Shown: positions 19,144 to 28,075 of the stretch, piece after piece | Numbering within the stretch: the stretch's first letter is position 1 | Layout of the letters: each line of letters starts with the position of its first letter | IMG/VR virus record: IMGVR_UViG_3300031669_000001 | Coordinates: 281,070-345,069 of that record | Length of the DNA stretch: 64,000 nucleotides | Strand: one strand, 5' to 3' | Source: a virus | Translations under genes and position numbers: made by a program | The notes under the pieces: generated by a model | What the model was told of the DNA's origin: nothing | Databases searched by the model: none | The model's input: the letters and a program-made list of their open reading frames with translations, nothing else

Positions 19144-21282
19144 ATGACAGTAACTAGCACAACTTTAGGCCCTAACACTGTAAACATCAACATCTCTGGT
19201 GAGTATAATGTTGGAAATATCATCAACGCGATAGACAACGTGTTGACTACTCATAGTTGGGCCCAATTTGATCTCATCACTCCAACAAATGCATCCTACG
19301 CATACCAACGAATCTACAGGTCAACAAACGTAGATGGCACTTTCAAGTACATGCAGCTCTTCTTCTATCCCTGGAAACACAAGATCTTCATCGATTTCTT
19401 TGAGTCGTGGAACGCGACTACTCACGTCGGTACAAATCAATGTTACATGGGTCCAATGGACATAGGTGCTAGCATAGATTATGGACAAACAGCTTGTAAT
19501 ATCTTAATCATGGCAAATTCTCATTGGTGCGTGATGATGTCAAGCTTCACATTGTCATATTCATCAATGACAGCAGATGCTCAATTTGGGCCTTGGGTCG
19601 GTTGCTTTGAAGTAACAAGAGACGCGTTAGAAGATACAATAGCTAATGGAATTCCATGTTGGTTTGCTACTACATCTTTAAAGTTGGCGAACGGTGGAAC
19701 TACTGGAAACAATGGAACAATTCTTGAGAGCGGGTACAATGGAACCGCGCAATTTGCAGTGAGCTTTCCACGCACAAGCTTAGGAACAGGATACACTGCA
19801 TCTATGCACTCTGGTTCAGTGACGCCTTATTTTAGCTCTGGTTGTCCAAATAACAATGCATCAATAGGTGCAATCCTTGGTAACGTGCTAGGTACGGCTT
19901 CAGCATTTTTTAATAATGGTGGAAATTATGCTTGGGATTTTACTAAAAAGATAGCAAGCTTGTTTAGAGTTAACGTTGGCGCTGAACTTCATGGAACAGT
20001 GATCGGTGCAAAGTTGATGTCTAATCAATTTTCTACTCAGGCAAAGGTAACGATGCCTCTTGATGCAAATTACATTTACAGCTCAGTTGGAACGCCCACG
20101 GATCATGTAGTGTTACCTCTTCAAGTTCAAACTTATCGACAGTTAACTATCAACAATCTTCATCAATATAATACAATCAGCGCTGTAGGATTTTCAAATT
20201 CATCGATGACTTACTTCAAAAATATCTTCCTAGCACCAAATGGATATTATTATGTTTGCACGGGTGCATCGATCTACAAGATAAATCCGATATCAGTGCA
20301 AACGCTCGTCATCAGTGGGTTACCTGGTAACTTGATAGATTCCTGTTTTGACGGTCGTTACATTTATACAGTTTCTAACTCTGCTAATGGAAGCGTTTAT
20401 ACCATTGACACCCAAAACTTTGACTCTGTCATCACCAATACAACGGTGGGTGCAAATTTAACGCCTTATAGCATCTGCTGCGATGACGTAAACATTTGGG
20501 TAGGTTGTAGAAATTCCGTTGGACCTGCCATCAATGTTGTCCAAATTACAAAATCTTCGCCAACAGCGGTAGCTTTTACTACCGCCTGTGCAAATTCTGC
20601 ATCGGTTTCTTACCCTCTAACCGTGATACCTGATAATGATGGAAATTGCTTCACAATTGGATCACAGAATATTTGGACAAGTAATAATACTAATGTCCAA
20701 AATTATTCTTGGAAGATAGCCCCAGGTGGTACTACAACGTCTCTATCTAGCGGCGTGTGGAGCCAGATGTGTGGTCAAATGTTAGTAGGTCCAAGAAAGA
20801 TTTTAACCTTTGGCGCGTCAACGTACTCAAACTTTAATTTAATGCTTGTATCATCGCAAACTTTGTCAACAGATACTCTTACACAAAGCACTAGCATTTG
20901 TATGCAAACGTCAGGTTCAAACTATTTCACGAATACAGTAGGCGGTAATAATACAACTACAGGTAATCTTCAAACGATGGCATTAAATCACCCGATAAAG
21001 TTGAGCACGTATGGAAGTACAGTCCTGCTCAATCAAAGTGGTGGTACCTATGGAACTGCTATGTACGTAAATACTGCAGTCAACTCAAACTTAGTGTTCA
21101 ACACTCAAACTTATTTGAATGATCAAACTGTCCAGAGTTGGCAAGGTTTTGGAGAGATGAAGTACAATCAATGGTTTGGATTGAGTGGAAATGGTGGTGG
21201 CTCGCTGGTCGCAGTTTATAACATTTTTAGAGCAGACGACATCAACAGTTACGCATCAGGAAGAATGATCTTACCGTATTAA
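19144..21282 (+). CDS. large fibre/adhesin-like structural protein, paralog 1
   Basis: 712 residues, beta-rich, Asn/Thr/Ser-rich, no signal peptide. The N-terminal ~330 residues align along their length with the next gene (shared AYQRIYRSTNVDG / IDFFESWNATTHVGTNQC). The C-terminal half contains repeated strand pairs (YYVCTGASIYKIN, RYIYTVSNSANGSVYTIDT, NIWVGCRN) that look like beta-propeller blades. Probably a virion surface protein. The function is inferred from context and composition only. Confidence 0.78.
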   Translation: MTVTSTTLGPNTVNINISGEYNVGNIINAIDNVLTTHSWAQFDLITPTNASYAYQRIYRSTNVDGTFKYMQLFFYPWKHKIFIDFFESWNATTHVGTNQCYMGPMDIGASIDYGQTACNILIMANSHWCVMMSSFTLSYSSMTADAQFGPWVGCFEVTRDALEDTIANGIPCWFATTSLKLANGGTTGNNGTILESGYNGTAQFAVSFPRTSLGTGYTASMHSGSVTPYFSSGCPNNNASIGAILGNVLGTASAFFNNGGNYAWDFTKKIASLFRVNVGAELHGTVIGAKLMSNQFSTQAKVTMPLDANYIYSSVGTPTDHVVLPLQVQTYRQLTINNLHQYNTISAVGFSNSSMTYFKNIFLAPNGYYYVCTGASIYKINPISVQTLVISGLPGNLIDSCFDGRYIYTVSNSANGSVYTIDTQNFDSVITNTTVGANLTPYSICCDDVNIWVGCRNSVGPAINVVQITKSSPTAVAFTTACANSASVSYPLTVIPDNDGNCFTIGSQNIWTSNNTNVQNYSWKIAPGGTTTSLSSGVWSQMCGQMLVGPRKILTFGASTYSNFNLMLVSSQTLSTDTLTQSTSICMQTSGSNYFTNTVGGNNTTTGNLQTMALNHPIKLSTYGSTVLLNQSGGTYGTAMYVNTAVNSNLVFNTQTYLNDQTVQSWQGFGEMKYNQWFGLSGNGGGSLVAVYNIFRADDINSYASGRMILPY

Positions 21283-21294
21283 CAGGAGCAACAA

Positions 21295-23373
21295 ATGACA
21301 ATAACAAGTACCAGCATCGGCACAAACTCCATCGACATCAACATAAACGGTGAGTTAAACTCTGGCGGAATCATCACTGCAGTAGACGCAGCTCTTGTAG
21401 CTCAAGGATGGGCACAATTCGACTTGATCACCCCTACTGGCGCGGCTTTCGCATACCAACGAATCTACAGGTCAACGAACATTGATGGAAGCACCTACAA
21501 GTACATGCAGCTCTTCTTCTATCCTTCAGAAACAAAAATCTTCATCGATTTCTTTGAGTCGTGGAACGCGACTACTCACGTCGGTACAAATCAATGCTTT
21601 TGGGGTCCGATGGACGTAGGTGCATTTGTACAATATTCTTACGCGCTGTGTGACATCATCATCTTGGTATCCCCTCGGTGGGTAGTGTTCCAAACTTTCA
21701 TTAACAATGAACCAGGACCTTGGGTAGGTGCTTTTGAATGTGAACGTGATGCGCCTGAAGATACTCTGTTAGCAGGATTCCCTGCATGGTTTGCAACAAC
21801 TTCTTACATGTTGGGAAGTGGCGCTTCTTGTTACGGTCTTGAATCTGGCGTAGCTGGACAAGCTTCATATAGTGTAGCTTTTCCAAGAAACAATTATGGA
21901 ACGGGATACTTGGCATCGATGTATTCTGGAGTAACTACACCTTATTATGGATCTGGTTCAGTGAGTACAGCAAATCCAGCTACGTGGGCAAGTAATCTCG
22001 CTTCATCTACAGCATCATTTGGAAATTACGCGTGGAATACCGCTAATAAAATTGTTTGTGCATTTAGACCTCGCGTTCAAGCTGAGATTCATGGACGTGC
22101 GATAGGACCAAAAATTACAGGCGGTGCTTATTCTATCTACAACAAGATAAACATGAACGTAGATGCAAGTTACATGTGGGTATCTACAGGTGGAACATCA
22201 ACGGATCATTGGGTTCTTCCTCTTCACAATTTTACATATCGCGGTCCAACACAAACTGTAAACATTCCTCATGCCAGCCTCACGATGATTACAAATTCTA
22301 CAACGATGTACAGGAAGATTTATCTTGCACAAAATGGATATTATTACGCGTTGGCAATCACTGGAGCTCTACATAAGATCAATGTAACTACTTTAGTATT
22401 GAGCGTTGTTGCAAGCACTGGTAACTTGACAGATATATGTTATGATGGACAGTACATCTGGGGTGCAGTGTACGCTGCAAATGGAACATTAATGCAGATA
22501 GATACCAATAACTCTGATACAGTTACTATAGGGGCTGCAGTTGGAGCATCAATGTCGCCTGTATCCATCGCATGTGATGATACAAATATTTGGATTGGTT
22601 GTTATTTCGCTGGGCAAGCAAAGGTGGTGCAGATAGTAAAAGCTACACCATCTGCCGTCGCTTTTACAACATCTTTAACTGGTGCTACCTCAACTCCTTA
22701 TCCAATATCTATCATCGTAGATAATGATGGAAATGCTATGGTTGGAACATCTAATATCTTTTCTAGTGCAAGTCAAAATTTTGGTATAACTTACACTAAC
22801 TTTTTCCAAGTTAAACCAGGTGGAACACAAGTAGCTTTTGGTTTGACTGGACAAGCAGATTGTCAAGGTGTTTTGATGATTGCACCAAGAAAATGTTTGT
22901 TAGTTGATCAATCAAACACTAATAATTCTTCTACTTCATTGTCAGCATATACAGTAAGCACTGATACTAGCACCTTAAGCATCAACATAATTCAAACGCT
23001 AGTAGCAGTTAGCAGTTTGAATAATACTCTTCAATGGTGTGCTAATACAATATCTAATACTAATATGAAGATTAGCATGATAGGTGGAATTCCAAATTGC
23101 ATGTTTGCATCTACTCAAGGTTTAACAAACTTAGGTACATTTTATGTTAACACTCCAATTCACGGTAATGTACCTATAACAGCTATCGCTACTTATATTG
23201 ATTTAGTTTCATCAGAAATAACCACTCCCGTTTGGGGTGAATTTAAGTACAACATGTACTATGGAACTAATAACGTAAATCTTTACGTTTCGACCAGCGT
23301 CTGGCGCGCTGATGATGGATATGCTACAACGGTCGGCGCGGTTGGTGCTGGTCGATTGTTGTTGCCAGTATAA
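21295..23373 (+). CDS. large fibre/adhesin-like structural protein, paralog 2
   Basis: 692 residues, tandem paralog of the previous gene with the same N-terminal module and the same propeller-like C-terminal pattern (YYYALAITGALHKIN, QYIWGAVYAANGTLMQIDT). DNA is identical over 59 bp (19384-19442 and 21538-21596) while flanking regions differ, so recent gene conversion or strong local conservation is likely. AGGAG precedes the ATG. Confidence 0.78.
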   Translation: MTITSTSIGTNSIDININGELNSGGIITAVDAALVAQGWAQFDLITPTGAAFAYQRIYRSTNIDGSTYKYMQLFFYPSETKIFIDFFESWNATTHVGTNQCFWGPMDVGAFVQYSYALCDIIILVSPRWVVFQTFINNEPGPWVGAFECERDAPEDTLLAGFPAWFATTSYMLGSGASCYGLESGVAGQASYSVAFPRNNYGTGYLASMYSGVTTPYYGSGSVSTANPATWASNLASSTASFGNYAWNTANKIVCAFRPRVQAEIHGRAIGPKITGGAYSIYNKINMNVDASYMWVSTGGTSTDHWVLPLHNFTYRGPTQTVNIPHASLTMITNSTTMYRKIYLAQNGYYYALAITGALHKINVTTLVLSVVASTGNLTDICYDGQYIWGAVYAANGTLMQIDTNNSDTVTIGAAVGASMSPVSIACDDTNIWIGCYFAGQAKVVQIVKATPSAVAFTTSLTGATSTPYPISIIVDNDGNAMVGTSNIFSSASQNFGITYTNFFQVKPGGTQVAFGLTGQADCQGVLMIAPRKCLLVDQSNTNNSSTSLSAYTVSTDTSTLSINIIQTLVAVSSLNNTLQWCANTISNTNMKISMIGGIPNCMFASTQGLTNLGTFYVNTPIHGNVPITAIATYIDLVSSEITTPVWGEFKYNMYYGTNNVNLYVSTSVWRADDGYATTVGAVGAGRLLLPV

Positions 23374-23374
23374 C

Positions 23375-23653
23375 ATGATCAACGTTACTACTTACGTTAC
23401 TGATACAGTTGAAGATTTTGCTGCGATAATTGTCACAGGTGAATTTTCACACAGTTTACAGTGGATTTTTGCAAACGGGGCGTCATTAAATATACAAGGA
23501 ATCAGTGACTTTATAAATTTAGCGATTACACCAGATGCAGCTCAAGCCGTTGCTCGTCCGATAGGAACAGGTTTCTTTGGAAGAGTTGCGGAAACTGTAT
23601 CAGATTTGATAACTGGAACAGGTGCGGGTGTGCTGACACAAAGATGGTCTTAA
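23375..23653 (+). CDS. hypothetical protein, 92 aa, fibre operon
   Basis: ATG at 23375 lies one base after the preceding stop. An upstream extension in the same frame overlaps the fibre gene and is not needed. Mixed strand/helix, Ala/Gly-rich C-terminus. Position suggests a small virion or chaperone-like protein; no motif seen. Confidence 0.65.
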   Translation: MINVTTYVTDTVEDFAAIIVTGEFSHSLQWIFANGASLNIQGISDFINLAITPDAAQAVARPIGTGFFGRVAETVSDLITGTGAGVLTQRWS

Positions 23654-23670
23654 ATTAAAGAGGAGAAAAT

Positions 23671-23856
23671 ATGGCAATATCTTACGATCAAGCAAAAACT
23701 ATGATGAATGTACCATACATCTATTACGATGTTCCTGCAACTTATAACCCGATTCAACATCACTACATGATTTATGATGGTACAAAAATCATACTCGGTT
23801 TTGCGCAATCAGAAGATGCATTAGCAAGCTATCAACTTCAAGCTCCACCTCCTTAA
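23671..23856 (+). CDS. hypothetical protein, 61 aa, fibre operon
   Basis: Preceded by a strong ribosome-binding site AGAGGAGAAAAT. Tyr-rich N-terminal half and Pro-rich end (QLQAPPP). Last gene of the plus-strand block; its stop overlaps the stop of the convergent gene. Confidence 0.68.
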   Translation: MAISYDQAKTMMNVPYIYYDVPATYNPIQHHYMIYDGTKIILGFAQSEDALASYQLQAPPP

Positions 23857-24686
23857 AGCGAGGTTGGAACCTTGAGCTTCTTGTTTTTGATTCCTAAATG
23901 AGCCTGCTTGAGAATGTCCTCATACTTTTCAGCGTGAAGAAATTTAGGGGACCTGATGGCCTTGAGAGTGCCTTCAAAGGTCGATACTTGTTTAGGTGTT
24001 ACTCCGGGACCAAACATCAACTTGGTCACCTTCGTTGGATCATCTGACACTACTTTCTTTTCAATCGTAGCAAAGTTCTTTCCTACCTTACCCTTCACGT
24101 TTACTCTAGACCTAACACCAACCATCAAACCTCTAGCGAGATCGTAGAAGTAACGCTTCACTTCTAGAGGCTCTCCCTTGTCGTCTTTCTTAAGGATTGT
24201 TTGTGGCATGTACTTCGCGATCGCGAAGAAGAGTTCGTTGCGCTGAGCACCTTTAAGACCATCTGCAAGATCTACAGGGTTAGCTTGATAGGACCACTCT
24301 GCGAAGTTGATGTTGTTGACAGGCATCAAGTCAACCTGTACGAGCTTGTCACCAACCGGGTACGCGAAGGAGAATACTCCAATGCCCTTCATGATTCTGG
24401 ATGAGTGATTTCCCGCCAGCTCTTTTAGATGTTCATCGATGACGTTAGGATCACACTCGACCGCAACATCTAGATCTCCAGAGAGATCTGAATCTTGAGG
24501 TTTCTTTCCTGCAGAACCAATCAGCTTCACCTTGCTAGGTGATAGGCTTAGGATCGATTGAATGTTCTTGATAAGTTCAGGAGCAACCTCACGAACTTCA
24601 GCTTGAGTGATCTCTGATACCCCCTTCAAGGCTTTGCCCCCTTCTGTGAGGAGTGAGGGTGATTGGCATAATTCGAGTAGCTTCAT
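23853..24686 (-). CDS. nucleotidyltransferase-fold protein (pol-beta-like)
   Basis: 277 residues. IGSAGKKPQDSDLSGDLDVAVE at ~56-77 is a pol-beta/MNT-type motif (GSxG followed by a DxD), with a third acidic position likely at KLVQVDLMP (~117). Such enzymes transfer a nucleotide to protein, RNA or small molecules. The N-terminus MKLLELCQSPSLLTE resembles the starts of three other late-type genes here and could be a packaging/targeting sequence. A late-type box lies directly upstream with no ribosome-binding site. Confidence 0.72.
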   Translation of the reverse strand: MKLLELCQSPSLLTEGGKALKGVSEITQAEVREVAPELIKNIQSILSLSPSKVKLIGSAGKKPQDSDLSGDLDVAVECDPNVIDEHLKELAGNHSSRIMKGIGVFSFAYPVGDKLVQVDLMPVNNINFAEWSYQANPVDLADGLKGAQRNELFFAIAKYMPQTILKKDDKGEPLEVKRYFYDLARGLMVGVRSRVNVKGKVGKNFATIEKKVVSDDPTKVTKLMFGPGVTPKQVSTFEGTLKAIRSPKFLHAEKYEDILKQAHLGIKNKKLKVPTSL

Positions 24687-24692
24687 GTAATC

Positions 24693-24700
24693 TATTTATC
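24693..24700 (-). promoter_or_regulatory. late-type promoter box GATAAATA, ATG six bases downstream
   Basis: Minus-strand GATAAATA at 24700-24693, then six bases, then the ATG of the nucleotidyltransferase. With T4 late spacing the transcript would begin at the start codon (leaderless). Confidence 0.45.
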
Positions 24701-24763
24701 TGCAAACCAACACCTCCAACCAAAACACTGACCTCTAGATACAGAGATAAGTTGAAACCATTT

Positions 24764-25123
24764 TTAATAGGAATCAGCACAAATGTTGAATGCTTGAGCG
24801 TAAGGGATTCGATAGAGCTTGCAGATTTCATCAAGCGCGAACTTTGGAGTGTTACCTTCTTGAATGTATTCCTTGTAGTCCATCACTATCTTGTGAATGG
24901 ATGATGGAAGTAAATTTCGGAATTCAGGCTCATCATCGCTCATCTTGTGAGTTTGTTTGCCACCTATTTGATTGACCAATTTCCTCGGACGACCTCTGGT
25001 CTTCTTTACATCATTTGATTCTATCGGGTGATCGTGATCCCGAAAAGGTTTTCCAAGAATGTCAGCCCATAAAAGAGCTGAAACGTGAGGGCGAGAGGTG
25101 TCTATTGCAGTATCTTCTGTCAT
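24764..25123 (-). CDS. hypothetical protein with AT-hook-like motif
   Basis: 119 residues; KKTRGRPRKLV at ~40-50 is an AT-hook core, suggesting DNA minor-groove contact. The rest is helical. No known family recognised. It lies alone between the nucleotidyltransferase and a small gene. Confidence 0.65.
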   Translation of the reverse strand: MTEDTAIDTSRPHVSALLWADILGKPFRDHDHPIESNDVKKTRGRPRKLVNQIGGKQTHKMSDDEPEFRNLLPSSIHKIVMDYKEYIQEGNTPKFALDEICKLYRIPYAQAFNICADSY

Positions 25124-25212
25124 TGTAATCTTTCTTATGGATTTAGTTATTCCAACTTCGTGGATTTACTCAACCGAGAGAATTTGCTGCTAGGTGAGCT
25201 GGAGGTGATGCG

Positions 25213-25482
25213 TTAAATCAGATGGTGTAATTGTGCTTTTGCTATCATGTCAGAGATAACTTTTTCACCTTTGAATACTTTCTTTAAAAGCTCGTCAGCT
25301 TCGTGATGTTCACGAGTAGCGATCAAATATGCATGATAGACAGCTAAAGTGTCAAAGCAAGATGGTCTTAGGATCTGTGCGGTCTTAGTATTGACTAATG
25401 CTTTTTCTTCTAGGTTAATCTTGATGTGACACATTCCAATTATTCTCATATTTGCTGACGAAATGCAATTGTTGAATTTCAT
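25213..25482 (-). CDS. hypothetical protein, 89 aa
   Basis: Starts at ATG 25482 (MKFNNCISS). A TTG eight codons upstream extends the frame but lies in an inverted repeat (AGCACG / CGTGCT) next to the tmRNA. Helical C-terminus. No function visible. Confidence 0.6.
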   Translation of the reverse strand: MKFNNCISSANMRIIGMCHIKINLEEKALVNTKTAQILRPSCFDTLAVYHAYLIATREHHEADELLKKVFKGEKVISDMIAKAQLHHLI

Positions 25483-25524
25483 TTCGTCAGCACGCTGGCG
25501 AACCAACGTGCTAGTTGTTAGATT

Positions 25525-25855
25525 TCTTTAATAAGGTAGAAAGCTTTCACCCTCTATTCTAAACCTCAGGCAACAATTAAGCTGCCAGAGCCAGAGCTCC
25601 GTTTGCGTCGTTTGCATTTACATGCTTGTCAGATTTACGGTCTGTACTCACCGAGTTGTAAAATTAAGGTACGTCCCTACTCAATCGAAACCAGGTACAC
25701 CCCCATTAGGGGGCACTAGTTACTTTGATCCGACCTGGGTTCAGGTGTTAATGCGAATCAGGGAGCTCTAGTGCTCGGTGGAGGTGGGGAGAATCGAACT
25801 CCCGTCTTGCGCAGCTTTCGCTTTTTCCTTTCAGCAGTTTCCTGCCATACAACCA
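25525..25855 (-). ncRNA. ssrA: circularly permuted (two-piece) tmRNA
   Basis: On the minus strand the acceptor half comes first: T-arm GGGAG-TTCGATT-CTCCC then acceptor strand CACCTCC plus ACC at 25786-25777. After an intervening loop with GCACTAG...CTAGTGC pairing, the 5' half begins at 25704 with GGGGGTGTACCTGGTTTCGAT, the conserved tmRNA 5' end. GGGGGTG pairs with CACCTCC over seven positions. The tag frame starts at 25615: GCA then NDANGALALAA and TAA at 25579-25577, so the tag is ANDANGALALAA with the ClpXP-type LAA end. This gene order is that of two-piece tmRNAs. It rescues stalled ribosomes with SmpB. Outer ends are approximate. Confidence 0.9.
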
Positions 25856-25873
25856 TCTTTACTACTTGAATCC

Positions 25874-25903
25874 ATTATAACAAATTGATACATGAAAGTA
25901 CAT
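25874..25903 (-). promoter_or_regulatory. early-type promoter of the tmRNA (ATGTAC - 18 - TATAAT)
   Basis: TATAAT at 25874-25879 and ATGTAC at 25898-25903, 18-bp spacing, ~20 bp upstream of the first tmRNA half. Confidence 0.72.
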
Positions 25904-26022
25904 TATTTATTTGCGGGCTTTTGATTCCAATAGATAGTTGCGAGCGTGAGAAGAACACCCACACCCATTCCTAGGAAAAAAGCTGTGGAGTAGCACAGCA
26001 CATACTCTAAAATGATTTCCAC
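25903..26022 (-). CDS. small membrane protein, 39 aa (GTG start)
   Basis: GTG at 26022 follows the preceding stop by one base; stop TAA at 25903-25905. One strong membrane segment (AFFLGMGVGVLLTLATIYW) and a short positive tail. Its 3' end touches the tmRNA promoter. Confidence 0.5.
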   Translation of the reverse strand: MEIILEYVLCYSTAFFLGMGVGVLLTLATIYWNQKPANK

Positions 26023-26023
26023 G

Positions 26024-26134
26024 TTAAGCTCCAGCGATCAGAATAGCAAATATTACGAATGCAATGAAGAAATGACCTGTCACCAGGAATAGGAGCGCTA
26101 GGACTGCTAGGATCTGGACAGTATTTCTACTCAT
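26024..26134 (-). CDS. small membrane protein, 36 aa
   Basis: Frame MSRNTVQILAVLALLFLVTG...LIAGA: two adjoining hydrophobic stretches. Overlaps the stop of the 184-aa gene by eight bases and is followed by another membrane peptide. Unknown role. Confidence 0.52.
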   Translation of the reverse strand: MSRNTVQILAVLALLFLVTGHFFIAFVIFAILIAGA

Positions 26135-26681
26135 TTGTTTCTCCATAAAGTGTGTTAGGTAAACCTTTGCGTTGAAGCTTTGCACGAGAACGAGCAATCA
26201 ACGTTTCTGCTGTCGTTGGGTCCTTAACATCTCCAATAGTAATTGGTTTTACAGTCAAAACTTTCTTGACTTTCCTGTCCATGGATCCAACGATTCTTTG
26301 TTGCTTGTGTTTCAGCAGAGTTACCTCTCTGCATCGTCTAACTACGCTCTTGAGCTCGCCTATCAGAACGTTAGACATCAAGTTAATAGAAAGAGCGTCA
26401 GGCATCTCACAGCCGCCGCTACCAATGTACATCTCTTCGCGAAGCAGATTATCGGCGGTGTCTTCGATGTCGAGGCGCAGCTTACTCGATATGAAGTTGA
26501 GAGTTTTTACGCTCAACATTCCAGCCTCAGCTGCGCGGACAGCGTCGGCCATGATTGCTTGGACGCTATGAATCTTCACTGAAAGCTTTCTCGTGTACTT
26601 TGGATCATTGAGAAAGTTCAATCTGTCTGCTAGGTAGATCGCAGCTGGTGTCTTACCAAAGGTGTGCTTATCTAGATTCAT
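26127..26681 (-). CDS. hypothetical protein, 184 aa
   Basis: Helical, basic C-terminus (RSRAKLQRKGLPNT). No domain recognised. Part of a coupled run 28075-26127 in which stops and starts overlap. Confidence 0.7.
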   Translation of the reverse strand: MNLDKHTFGKTPAAIYLADRLNFLNDPKYTRKLSVKIHSVQAIMADAVRAAEAGMLSVKTLNFISSKLRLDIEDTADNLLREEMYIGSGGCEMPDALSINLMSNVLIGELKSVVRRCREVTLLKHKQQRIVGSMDRKVKKVLTVKPITIGDVKDPTTAETLIARSRAKLQRKGLPNTLYGETNE

Positions 26682-26986
26682 TTTACTTGTGCCGTAAATT
26701 TTTGTGCTTTTGTTTGGAGTTCCTGAGCAAATGCATTTTGATTCATTCCAGCTATCTCAATGTGTAGCTCACATTTAGCGCCTGTTTCTGCATCAAGAAC
26801 TTCGTCGACGCTGTGGATTCTTCCTTCATTTTTCTCAACAAACAAGAAGTAGCTAAACAGCATCTCTAAAAATTCATCCTTCTTGCTACCAAGCACGCTG
26901 AATACGATGACAAGATCGTTTGCCTTTGGTGCAGGCTTCATCAAAGTTAACTTGATGAATTTTTCCTCATCATTTTTCCAGCTCAT
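26678..26986 (-). CDS. hypothetical protein, 102 aa
   Basis: Small alpha/beta protein, overlapping both neighbours by four bases. No motif recognised. Confidence 0.7.
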   Translation of the reverse strand: MSWKNDEEKFIKLTLMKPAPKANDLVIVFSVLGSKKDEFLEMLFSYFLFVEKNEGRIHSVDEVLDAETGAKCELHIEIAGMNQNAFAQELQTKAQKFTAQVK

Positions 26987-27744
26987 TTCTTTCCCTTTAT
27001 AGGCTTTGGTATCGTTACTTTACGAACAGGTTTCACTTTACGCTGTGATCTAAAGGCGCTAGCTATAGTATCAGATGAGCTCCTTACTGGTGAACCTGTT
27101 GAGCTGTATTGTTCACCAGTTTCCAAGTCAACTATCACGTATTTTCCTGGACAATCAGTCGTGATTATGATGTCGACTTCATGATCTAACCCCTCGATGA
27201 CATTACCAGTCAAGAGCTTCCGCTGTAAACCTCCGCTAGCTTTGAGAGCTGATCTTGACGCTTGTACGCCTTCAAGCATCGTGTCAATCTGTGTTTTGTT
27301 ACAAACTTCTTCTGTGATAAGCCTGCGAAGCTTCGTTGAATCCATAGCTTTAACGAACGTTTCTGGCAAATCAGCTGGGCCAGATGCTACATATCGTCCA
27401 GAGGCGGTGATCGTTGGCTGATTATTCACCTTGATCTTACCTAGAACATCGAGAGCCTTTTTAAGTGCAAGCTCTTTCGTTATAACTTCACGAACCTCAA
27501 CCTTCACTTTACACGCTGTGTTGAAGAGCTTGGTAACCCTGATGCGAAGCTCTTTCATAAGATCTGTGTTCTGGTAGTTCACAGAATATTTGTAGCTTGG
27601 ATTTACAGAAAATTGTGCAGACTTAAAAGCCGGCCAAAAATCAATGGTGGATAGCTTTCCCGATGTCATTTGCTTGTACATGTTGTCAGCAACTTGCTGT
27701 AGTTCGTTTTCTGTCCACTTAAACTTATGCGCAGTCTTCGTCAT
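26983..27744 (-). CDS. hypothetical protein, 253 aa
   Basis: Basic, mostly helical N-terminal two thirds and a Ser/Lys-rich C-terminal tail (SSTGSPVRSSSDTIASAFRS, ending KPIKGKK). Could bind nucleic acid, but no known fold is evident. Overlaps the next upstream gene by 20 bases. Confidence 0.7.
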   Translation of the reverse strand: MTKTAHKFKWTENELQQVADNMYKQMTSGKLSTIDFWPAFKSAQFSVNPSYKYSVNYQNTDLMKELRIRVTKLFNTACKVKVEVREVITKELALKKALDVLGKIKVNNQPTITASGRYVASGPADLPETFVKAMDSTKLRRLITEEVCNKTQIDTMLEGVQASRSALKASGGLQRKLLTGNVIEGLDHEVDIIITTDCPGKYVIVDLETGEQYSSTGSPVRSSSDTIASAFRSQRKVKPVRKVTIPKPIKGKK

Positions 27745-28075
27745 CTTCTTTTTCTCCGGGAGTTAAAAAGTTGTTCCAGCAAAGTTTCATTTCTTCGTTA
27801 AACTCTAACGTTTCGACGTTGAATGGGATTATCTCTAGAGTCTCCAAATCAAGTCTATCAAACCTAATACCCATCAACTCAGCAGCGTAAACAGGAATAG
27901 GTCCATCAAAGATTCCATTATGTTCAGGAACGAAGTCGATTTGGCACTTATCACACCAAAGATGCTTCGCGTATTCTGACCACTGTGTGTTCTCATTACC
28001 ACACTTACAAGGTGCTATGTCATACTTTCTTGGTGGCTGAACGTAGCACCAAGTTCGCTTAATCAGCTCTGCCAT
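27725..28075 (-). CDS. zinc-binding-like protein, 116 aa
   Basis: CKCGNENTQWSEYAKHLWCDKC around residues 23-44 gives a CxC...CxxC zinc-ribbon-like pattern. The rest is acidic. Overlaps the YqeY-like gene start region. Unknown function. Confidence 0.7.
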   Translation of the reverse strand: MAELIKRTWCYVQPPRKYDIAPCKCGNENTQWSEYAKHLWCDKCQIDFVPEHNGIFDGPIPVYAAELMGIRFDRLDLETLEIIPFNVETLEFNEEMKLCWNNFLTPGEKEDDEDCA

